From Sialis fuliginosa (taxonomy: Eukaryota > Arthropoda > Insecta > Megaloptera > Sialidae): a stretch of DNA of 64,000 nucleotides. Numbering within the stretch: position 1 is the stretch's first letter; each line of letters starts with the position of its first letter. Location: the NCBI GenBank assembly GCA_961205875.1, contig OY540820.1, positions 8,370,001-8,434,000 of the forward strand. The letters are read 5' to 3'. Positions 48,317-58,300 of this stretch are shown here, piece after piece. The translations under genes and the position numbers were made by a program. The notes under the pieces were generated by a model, which saw only the letters and a list, made by a program, of their open reading frames with translations, was not told the origin of the DNA and did not search any database.

Positions 48317-49080
48317 TAGGTTGTTAGATATATATACATATGTATTATACAGGGTGGGGCATTTAATTTTTTTCTTTTTTTAATATCAGAAAATTTAAAA
48401 TGCCTGAAACTGTTTTTTCCCTATTGTTTTCTTTAAAATAACATTTAAAATATTGTTATTTATGTATTATAGCTTAACTTAAATTTTAAGTAATTAAAAT
48501 CAGTTTGAAAAAGTATCATGTGAAAGATTTGGGGTTTTAACGTAGAATAAGATTACTAAATAAAAACTATAGGTTTCTATTTAAAAAAAATGATGTTGAC
48601 CTCCAAATCTCCTGGAAGGCCACCTTAAAATAACAAATAAATATTACTAATCGATTTCCCCCTCACAACCAAACATTTTTTTCAAATATGTGATGGTTCT
48701 GAGATAATATTCTGTAACACCTTAAATGCCCCACCCTGTATAGGTTGTCAGATATATGTACATATATGTATTATACATGGTGGGACATTCAAGTATTACA
48801 TTTTTTTATCTCAGAATCATCACATATTTGAAAAAAATGTTTGTATTGTGAGGGGGTAATCGAATAGTAATATTTATTTGTTATATATGCGTTGCCTTCA
48901 AGGATTTTTGAAGGACAACATAATTTTTTTTAAATAGGAACCTATAGTTTTTATATAGTAATCTTATTCTACGTTAAAACTCCGAATTTTTCATTTGAAA
49001 CCTTTTTAAACTCATTTTAGTTAAGCTATTAATACATAAATAACAATATTTTTCAGTCATTTTAAATTACCTAATACTAA
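48317..49080. mobile_element. TACAGGG-family MITE pair, head to head
   Basis: 48348-48740 is a complete element with ends TACAGGGTGGGGCATTTAA and TTAAATGCCCCACCCTGTA. From 48770 a second, inverted copy begins TACATGGTGGGACATT and runs to ~49080 without a clear far end. A ~30-bp flank (TAGGTTGT..AGATATAT..TATTATACA) precedes both copies, which suggests one duplicated insertion locus. TA borders and the TACAGGGTG terminus suit a Tc1/mariner-type MITE. Confidence 0.8.
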
Positions 49081-49337
49081 AAAAAAAACATTATTAAATA
49101 TAATTTGTTCAAATGTGGTCGTGAGCCGCACAAAAGGGCGCGGCGGGCCGCAGGTTGATCAGCACTGGCATATATGGAAGATAGTACACCCTTTCAATTT
49201 CCAATAAAATAACATCGATTGATAGTCGAAAATCAAAAATTATATCTATTTCCGGTTGGATTAAAATGACGGGCGCTTACAAATGTATCAAATATTTTTT
49301 TTTATATGGTGGTTTTCGAGTTAACCTGTTTGCTAGA

Positions 49338-49384
49338 CAGTGGCGTAACAAAAAACGAAATGAAATATCCTAGATACGCTACTG
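49338..49384. mobile_element. 47-bp hAT micro-element, TSD TTGCTAGA
   Basis: CAGTGGCGTAAC at the left and TACGCTACTG at the right, with only ~25 bases between. Perfect 8-bp duplication TTGCTAGA at 49330-49337 and 49385-49392. Shares termini with the 109- and 179-bp elements at 34082 and 25967, so it is a deletion derivative of that group. Confidence 0.85.
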
Positions 49385-49626
49385 TTGCTAGACATTAAAC
49401 AAAAATTTCTAAAAAAACTTGTTTTTCGGATTTTAGGCATCTATGAAAAATAAAGATTTTACAAAATTGAGCAAGGTCTAACGGTAAAAACGGCCAATTT
49501 TTATATAATAAAAACTAAGCGGTTATTTCTACTTTGACTAAAATAAACTTCATCGTCATAACTAAGACCTAACTTAAACTCAGAAATCCAGATTATAAAA
49601 TATGCATTTAGTACAGTATTTTGGCT

Positions 49627-49784
49627 TGTAACTAGAGGCTTGGGGGCCCCCTACTATAAGTAAAATATAAATTGAAGACCTTTTTTTTCGTTGCTGCCTC
49701 AGTATTTTTGCATGTTATTAATAATTGTAATAACCTTTTTCACGCTGCCCCCCCCCCCCTGCCCCGGTGGTAGTTACGGCCCTG
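49627..49784. mobile_element. hAT MITE, 158 bp, TSD TTTTGGCT, left end eroded
   Basis: Right end GGTAGTTACGGCCCTG is followed by TTTTGGCT (49785-49792), which also precedes the left end (49619-49626). The left end reads TGTAACTAGAGG where CAGGGCCGTAACTA is expected, so a few terminal bases are lost. Interior GACCTTTTTTTTCGTTGC matches the 16223-16390 copy. Confidence 0.8.
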
Positions 49785-49792
49785 TTTTGGCT

Positions 49793-50176
49793 GTATTGTT
49801 ATGTCTATCTATACTACGCATTTTTTTAATCACCCTGAAATTTATATGTGTTTATTTATTTCCAACGAATTGGCAAATATTTACTACTATTGTCGACCAA
49901 ATTGAACAGCTTCCATTGTGGCTAATCTCAATAATTTATCACGAATAGACCGTTGTTACGATCAATGGAACGATTATGTGATTCATGGAAATATTTATCA
50001 GCTGTTAACTTCGAACGTAAAAAACGCTGAATGAATTACTGTGTGGGAAGATAGTATATATTATATATTCTTATATTTGTATATATAACGTCTTTATTTA
50101 ATACGTTCCAGAAATAAAGTCACTATTTTTCTAATTTTAATTACTAACTAAATATGATATTTGACTAAATAAAATA
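49793..50176. other. Gene-free stretch
   Basis: Nothing recognised on either strand. Confidence 0.5.
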
Positions 50177-50768
50177 CAGTCGGGACTCGTTTATTCTAAG
50201 TCTCGTTTATCTGAAATGCCGAGTTTCGTTTATTCGTAATTTTTTCTCTCTCTTCACCTCCCACCATTCTGGAGCCATGGCGTAAACGAACATATTTTTG
50301 AATTTTTTTGTAGAATGAATTAGAGTATTTGTATTCATCTCATTGACTGTATTAACTATATTAATAACTTTATTAACGATAAATATTAAATACCAAGGTA
50401 TATAAAGTTTTCAAAACCACAGAACGTATTGCCAACTTAAGAATAGTAAAAATGACACTTCCCGAATAGACAAAATTGTCTGTGATAGCTTTTTCATGAT
50501 TTTGCAATGTCGAATTTATACTTCTTTGATTGTATATGTTGTTAAAATATCAAAAAATACGAGGACAAGAATAAATAAAGGATTTCTTGTAATTGATATT
50601 CTATTATACATTTATAACATTTGAATACATTTTCGTGGTGACGTCAATTCCCGCGCCAACGCTGATTGGTCAAGGATCTATACATAACTTGGTGGGAGCC
50701 CCTCTCGACTTCGAATAAACGCAACTTCCTCGATTCTAAAGGCTTAGAATAAACGAGTCCCGATACTT
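50177..50768. mobile_element. pogo/Tigger-like MITE
   Basis: Left CAGTCGGGACTCGTTTATTC, right AATAAACGAGTCCCGATACT. Repeated TCGTTTAT motifs follow the left end and CGAATAAACG motifs precede the right end. The CAGT..CTCGTTTAT terminus and TA border are characteristic of pogo-type elements. The interior lacks transposase. Confidence 0.72.
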
Positions 50769-50958
50769 GTTTAATATTTCTTTTTCCAAAATAATCTTAT
50801 TCTATTCAAATGAAATATATCCTACCTATAACCATACTCAAAAGTTTTAAAAAGTTAATGAAAATACACTTAAGGTTGAACTCTAATAACTGAATAACTA
50901 AAAAAATTACCGATTAATCCTACATATCGTTACAAAGGGAATATAGTTGGCCCAACTA

Positions 50959-50990
50959 ATATATTACCCAACTAAGTTGGGTAATATATT
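50959..50990. repeat. Perfect 32-bp hairpin
   Basis: AATATATTACCCAACT followed directly by AGTTGGGTAATATATT. A third GTTGGCCCAAC sits just upstream. No gene neighbour. Likely cruciform-prone sequence or MITE core. Confidence 0.6.
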
Positions 50991-51320
50991 TATGTAAATG
51001 AAACGAATCACTACTTTATTTTAATTCATCAGATTTTTTTTACTGTATTGTGAAGTTAGTTTCTTCGATATCGGAATGAAAATAATTAATTTATCCAGTT
51101 GTTTTTGAGAACGCGTATATAAATAATATACAATGCATGGTTGTGTGGGAGTATCATAACTAACGTCATTATAGTGTATATAACACGATCAGCATGGCTG
51201 GTTGATGTTTTCTGTTACCCTAAGCAAACAAACATTTTTTTGACCCGTTGATTTTTTATCGTTGGTTGATATCCTATGATTAATTTATCTCACGATACGG
51301 TTTTGCAACTGGCTTTTCCA

Positions 51321-52160
51321 TTTGAAAAAAAAATTCAACCAAAATATGTTTGGTTGTAAGGTGGTAATCGAATAGTAATATTTATTTGCTATTTTAACGT
51401 GGCCTTTAAGGATATTTGAAGGTCAACATCATTTTTTTAAATAGGAATCTATAGTTTTTATTGAGTAATCTTATTCTACGTGAAAAAACACGAATCATTC
51501 ATTGAAAACTTTTTTTTAAACAACCCAAGCTTTCCAAAGTATCTAACAAAATAATTCGAGATTTTGAATTTTCAAGAATTTTTTACTCAGAAACCATAAA
51601 CTTTAGAAAAAAAGTACAATATACCAAAAATGTTTATTTTAGTCTAATGAAACTTGCAGAGTTATTTTAGATTTTTTTTTAACATTTCGTACTTTTTTTT
51701 GTTTTTGCTAAAATAAAATAAATAGAAAAAGTTTTTAAAAGTTTAAAAAATTTTTAAAATAATTCTCCACGCTTTATTAGACCAAAATAAATATTTTGTG
51801 TATTTTGTACTTTTTTTCTAAAGTTTGTGGTTTCTGAGTAAAAAATTCTTGAAAGTTCAAAATCTTGAATTATTTTGTTAGATACCTTGGAAAGCTTGGG
51901 TTGTTCAAAAAAAAGTTTTCAATGAATGATTCGTGTTTTTTCACGTAGAATAAGATTACTAAATAAAAACTATAGGTTCCTATTTAAAAAAATGATGTTG
52001 ACCTTCAAATATCCTTAAAGGCCACGTTAAAATAGCAAATAAATATTACTACTCGATTACCCCCTTACAACCAAACATTTTTTGGTTGAAACATTTTTTT
52101 CAAATATGCGATGATTCTGAGATCATCAACTGTAACATTTTAAATGCCCCATCCTGTATA
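51321..52160. repeat. ~840-bp foldback, TACAGGG family
   Basis: Two inverted arms (~51321-51700 and ~51745-52118) share AACCAAACAT, AGATTACTAAATAAAAACTA, GATGTTGACCTTCAAATATC and CCCAAGCTTTCC. The right side ends CCCCATCCTGTATA as in 26730-27080. Arms look ~90% alike by eye. No ORF of note. Confidence 0.78.
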
Positions 52161-52359
52161 TGTAAGTAAGTACTGTACATTCATAAAAAAGGTACAGTGA
52201 AACCTAAAATTTAGATTTTCCCAAAATTTTTGAAAAATTAAAATTATAAAAAGATGCCATATCTCAAGAACGGTTTGAGATACGGGATACAGACCGACGT
52301 CATTTTCAATATAAAATAATCATAATATAATAGTAGTGACGTTAAATATAAATAAAAAA

Positions 52360-52505
52360 AAACTTGTTTGTCTAAACGTCAAAATATATTCAAGAAAAGT
52401 TAATCGCCTTAAATCTTTTTTAATAGCCTGACGATGATTCTGTGAATCGAAAGCTTGCGATTACCTTTTCTTGAATAAATTTTGACGTTTAGACAAACAA
52501 GTTTG
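52360..52505. repeat. 146-bp hairpin element
   Basis: Arms AAACTTGTTTGTCTAAACGT and ACGTTTAGACAAACAAGTTT, extending inward through TATTCAAGAAAAG / CTTTTCTTGAATA. The loop contains GACGATGATTCTGTGAATCG. A similar ATCATCATCAGAG core is in the hairpin at 10071-10208. Confidence 0.7.
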
Positions 52506-53756
52506 TTTTTATTTAAAAAAAAAAATCATAGATACTTTTAAGTGATAATTCATGGTTCAAACAATTTTTCATAGAAATATGAACTACAAATACAAGAAAA
52601 TAAGAAAACTGACCAATAACAATCTGTATTAAGATTAGAAAAGTAAATAGAAATTTTCATAAAGTTATATTGGATATATTATTTTATTAATTAATACTGA
52701 TCTATAATATAATATTATATTTTTCTATAAAATATCGCTTACTTATGTAAAGTATAAAAAAAAACATGTCATAGTTCAAATGTGATCGGTGCAAAGTTTA
52801 AAATTGCTCTGTTATCGAATTTGTAAGATAATAGAAAATAAATTAAATGTTTCCGGCACAATTTCATTCTAATGTCGCCTACTCAGAATGTTGCAATCAC
52901 GTTCACATGTGTCGAAACCAGTGGCGTGTCAGGAAATGTTTTTATAGTCTGATAAATTTAATTTTCTTAATAAATATTGTTAAATTTAACCATTTGCAGA
53001 AAATCTATTAATTTTTTAAAATAGTCTTCTACCGCTCTCCCCCCTCTGCGCTTTTTTTAAAACCTACTTATACTGATGGATTTGCACTAAATTTCACTGC
53101 ACGTGGTTTCTATATTCGTGGCTTTTTTTGGAACGTAATAATTAATTGTTAATACATATTCATACAATATCGATTAGTAAAAATTATTATTTAATTGTTT
53201 TATTTAATTAATTGGTATTTCGGTATGCCACTGATTGCAAAATTGATAAATTAATATTAATTTGTCGAAAATAGTACTTTATCGTAAAAATTATTAGTCA
53301 CATTTCGGGAATTTTTTTGTTTATATCCTGAATTGCATAGGCGTCTTTTATATAATATTAAGGGTAAAGTTAATAAATTTTGAGTACAGGGGTTATTTTA
53401 AGAAAAAAAATTTCCTTCTTTTTTTTTTTGCTTTGTACTTGTAATTTTTCAACTAGATGATTTTTTCGTAGTATATTTATGTTTTTTTGTTTTCTGCTTG
53501 TACTTTTTCAACCAGATGTATCTTTTTTGTAGTATATTTATGTTTTATTGGTTGTAATGACATGTTTTTGCTCTACATTTATAATTTTCAACTACACAAA
53601 TTGACTTTTACAGCTGCAGTTTTCATTTTTAGAACTGCAGAAGCTTGTTTCTGCAGTTCACCTACACGCGAAAATAACCCCTGCTTGAGTATGTTTACTT
53701 CATAAACAATTTATACAAAATTTCGGCATGGATCATATTATTATGACTTATATATT
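52506..53756. other. Gene-free stretch with a lone hAT-like pair
   Basis: CAGTGGCGTGTCAGG near 52921 and GGTATGCCACTG near 53223 could be the ends of a ~310-bp hAT relative, but no 8-bp duplication is visible. At 53431-53566 there are two tandem ~68-bp units (CTTGTA.TTTTTCAAC, then GTAGTATATTTATGTTTT). No gene. Confidence 0.5.
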
Positions 53757-54588
53757 GAACTAGCTGGGCCCACGCGGCTTCGCTCGCGTAGACTACGGAA
53801 TTATTGTTTAGGATTTTTGAAAAATATAGTTTAATTAATTAAGTACAAACACGATTAGTTATTATTGTAATAATAATTTATCAATACCTAAATTACCTAA
53901 CAAAAACGAATCAGAAGAAAAAAGTACAAATAATTTGTGTTCTGTTTAAATTTGAATGTTAATTATTGAAAACAAAATTAACTCAAACGTCAGCCGAGGG
54001 ACTCCGAATATCTACCGAACGTAAGCGAATCCAGTCTGATGTACATCGCTTCGATGCGGCACGACACCATACATTTAAAATGTTACCTTTATAAATATAT
54101 TTTAAGATATTTTCTAAACTATACAACCAAATTGGATGCTGTAAATGGCAAACTATATCTACATTAAGTACTTATGACGATGAAATCATTTATTTCGATA
54201 AGGATTAATGTTTTGCAGGTCATAAGTCCATGTAAACAAAACCCAAATATTTTATGTTTTTTTTGTAACATAAAAGCAGTCATTGTGGCTTAAATATAAA
54301 AGTTAGACATATCGTGTCGCTGACTTAATTGTAGAACTTTTGATTCTACACAATTCTTTAATACATTATTTTGTTCTATATTGAACGGTTTAGGCAGCGT
54401 ATTACAAAACAGCGCGCCGACGGCAAAATTTTTTCCGACTTGATTTACTATTATCGTCACTGCTTTGTTGTTATGTTACCTAACGTAAAAAAATATAGCC
54501 TATAACCTGGCCAGAGAACGTACCTATGAATTAAAAAAAAAAACTCGTAAATCGGATAAGTGGTTCTCGAGTGATAAGGTAACTAACG

Positions 54589-54622
<34 letters not shown>

Positions 54623-54652
54623 GAGACGTTGAGCTTTATATATATTAAGGAT
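53757..54652 (+). repeat. Dispersed LINE-tail-like repeat, copy 1
   Basis: Begins CTAGCTGGGCCCACGCGGCT, GGCTTCGCTCGCGTAGAC, a head typical of abundant insect LINE-tail or Helitron-like repeats. It ends (GACA)n then GTTGAGCTTTATATATATTA. The segment from ~54337 recurs directly at 57034-57304. No reverse-transcriptase ORF is present. Confidence 0.65.
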
Positions 54653-55327
54653 ATGTCGTTCAAAAACAATTTGTATAAAAAATGAACAAAAAATAAGCTC
54701 TGCGTCACGGTTTGTTCCTTTGCAATATGGACGTTTCCAGATCGCTTCTCAAATATAATAAGACACACTTGAATATTTTCTTTCATAAAATTCTATGAAT
54801 CATCAATGTTGAGCTAATATTTGTTTTTCAAGCCGCGCGAATCTCGATAAGAAATAGAACTACATACAGATATTTTTCTCATTTAAAAATATTCACTTCA
54901 ATATTTTTGTACGTAAATATATACCTATGTGTTACTTTATTATAAATAAAAATAACTTTTGACGTGAAGAGTGAAGACAAAATATAACAATCAAAGTTAC
55001 AGTTTTTAATTATTGTCAATTTTTAATTAGGTAAGGTTTTTATCTTGGATAAAACATTATCAATTAATCACAATAGGTGGCACTATACATGCAATTTTTT
55101 TTTTAAATGCAACAATGGATTTCAAACCTATTGGTTTTATTTACATATATTGAATACTTAAATGACCGAGAATACTTTCAAAATAAGCATTGTATTGATT
55201 GTATTATTTGAGAACAGAGTGGCAAAGTAATCATTAAGATGTATTATAAATTATAATATACCTACATAATATAAGATGGTAAGTTATTTGAATTGGAGTA
55301 ATACTAAAGTATTTTCTTTTGTTATAG
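54653..55327. other. Interval upstream of RalGPS
   Basis: No exon recognised. The first recognised RalGPS exon opens at an acceptor at ~55327, so an untranslated exon or promoter should lie here or further upstream, but I could not place it. Confidence 0.4.
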
Positions 55328-55337
55328 GTAAGCTGCA

Positions 55338-58300
55338 ATGATGCGATACTCCGAAATACCTCGTGATATATCCTGTGATAGTTTATCTACCGCTGCACGC
55401 ATACCAGAGGTAAATATTTTGTATGATTGTCAATAAGATTTATTTTAAATACAATTATTATTTCGACAGGTCTCAGAAGATTTGTGTTTTCAAATGAAAG
55501 CTAATAATGACAGTGATTCAGATAATGATATATCAACTAAAAGTGATAGGGGCTTCCAATTGTTAAAGAAACGGCGGGAACACAAGAAAGAAAAACAATC
55601 AAAATCATTTTCATCCGCTACTTCAAACCATCCACTTGCGTATTCCAACCAAGGGTATGTATTATATGATTAATTTCCGTGTATAAACAAATTATAATTA
55701 ATATTATTACAGAATTTCACACACACTTCCCGCACACAACAAGTCACAGAGTCTGCCGAACCACGCGTCATGTATCAAGCATTTAGACACAGTGACGTTG
55801 AACGCCTTGAGAGTTTGTGCGGATGAACTAGCGAGCCAGCTAACGCTGCTTGACTTGGAGCCGTTCCTTGCGATATGTCCAGATGAACTGACAACGTGCG
55901 GATGGAGCAAGAAGAACAAGCTAGCTGTCGCACCGAACGTCGTGGCTTTTACCAGGAGATTTAATCACGTAGGTGAAAATTTTATATTTGTTTTTGAACT
56001 TGGTTTAATTGTTGAATATTATATTTGCAGGTTAGTTTTTGGACAGTACAAGAAATATTGTCAGGAAAAACGGTGAAACAGAGATCTGAATTTTTATCAC
56101 ATTTTATCAGGATCGCAAAGAAACTGTATGATTTAAATAATTTGCACTCGTTGTTTGCCATCATATCAGCGTTACAAAGTGCATCAATATACAGGTATTG
56201 ATTAACATAGAGTCGATAATAATGTTAAGGTTCTTACTTATTGTTTGTTTGTACTGTTAGACTGAACAAAACGTGGAGCAGCTTGTCGAAGAAAGACAGA
56301 CAGACGTTTGATAAGTTAGCGGAGGTATATACGGATACAAATAACTGGTCAAATTTAAGGGAACATATGGAAAGTTTAAAGTTACCGTGCATTCCATATT
56401 TAGGTATTTAACCGATCTAAAAAAATGTGCAATATTAAATTTGATAATTACGGTAAAAATTATTGTAATGACTTTTTTCAAAAAGGAAATTATACCTTGA
56501 AATCTGTTTTAAGATTCCTTTGAAAAAATTTATTTTTGTTAACATCGTAAAAAAATTACATGCCAATAATACCGGACATAAGACAATTTTAATTTCCTGT
56601 AAGAATTTCATTGTGATGATTTTCATCAAAGCTATTTAAATATTGCACAATTTTTTAAGAAAATAAAAATTATAATTAAATATTACATAAGTTATTTTCC
56701 TTCCAGGATTATTTCTAACAGATCTGGTCTACATTGACATGGCGCACCCGCATTCGGGCGGTCTCGAATCTCAACAACGCTCTCTAAAAATGAACAACAT
56801 CCTGCGCGTAATTGCAAACTACCAACAATCAGATTACTCGTATCTGCCGATCTTGCCGCATGTACAAAACTACCTCAAATCTATCAGGTACATAGAGGAG
56901 TTGCAGAAGTTTGTCGAAGATGACCAATACAAGTAAGTTATATATTTATGGTCAGACCACATCCCAAAGCCCTACCAAAAACCTGTTTAATGTAATCTAG
57001 AGATAAAAAAACATTGTAAAACATTTTTTAATCTTTTTATTCTACACAATTCTTTAATACATTAATTTGTTCAATATTGAACGGTTTAGGCAGCGTATTG
57101 CAAATCAGCAAACTTTTTTCCGACTTGATTTACTATTATTGTCACTGCTTAGTTGTTATGTTACCTAACGTAACAAAATATAGCCTATAACCTGGCCAGA
57201 GAACGTACCTATGAATTTAAAAAAAAAACACGTAAATCGGATAAGTGGTTTTCGAGTGATCAGCACACTAACGGACAAACAGAGAAACGTTGAGCTTTAT
57301 ATATGAGCATTTCCAGTAGTTTTTTAAAAAACAGGGCGCACGTATGTCACCGATTTCGCTCCCATTTTTTTCCTCAAAGTGCATATCAAAAAAACACGTT
57401 TCCCAAAATCTTTTCTCCCCGGCCCCTTTTTTGGCCGAATTACGATTTTTTAAACTTTTGAAATCGAGCGAAATTAGACTTTTTTCGATAGTACCTTATT
57501 TTTTCAAAATATCCCTTATTATGCATGTTATAGGGCTCATTTTCTTCGTTTTTTGTTGATCTTTCATCTGAAATCGGTTTCAGACCCGAATATTCAATTT
57601 TGGCCGAATGCGGTACCAAAACATTAAGTTTGATTTTTTGTAAAAATTGTCGATTTTGAAATTGCCGCCAAATATTTTGGTTTCAACCAAAATACTTCCG
57701 GTATATGTCATTTTATTCTATTTTTTATGTAGTTTCCAAATATTTATACATTTTTTAATTTGGTCAAAAACTTTTAAAGTTACACTTGTTTTTAGATGTC
57801 TTATTTTCCAAAAAACGCTATATTCACACCATTAAAACTTTTTTCTCTATACTCCAAATTGCACCAAATTTTGGCAAAAGTTTCCTTTGTTTATCCTTAA
57901 AACAACCCTCAAAAAACATTTTTTCATATTGAGCTCCTAAGTGAGATATAATTTTTATAAAACACCTAATTACTCGTGTATTAAAGATAAGAATTTACAT
58001 GAATTTTCAGTGTTTCTGAAATATCAGGGCTCCTGATAATCGAATAAAAAATATATCACTTAATTCGTTATGAAATTCCCTACAAATCTACATAAGTTTA
58101 ATTTTTTTAGATTAATTAAAAAACCTATAAAAAAATAAAAACCGAGCGAGCGCAAGCGAGCCAGTATTAAAAATCAGTACATATTAAACAACGAAGTTTT
58201 GAGACACTATTCATTACATTTAAAGTTGTTATTAAATAAATACGTAATCGATGTACAAAGTTTTTATTTATTTGTAGGTTTTGTAATTAATGTAAAAAAA

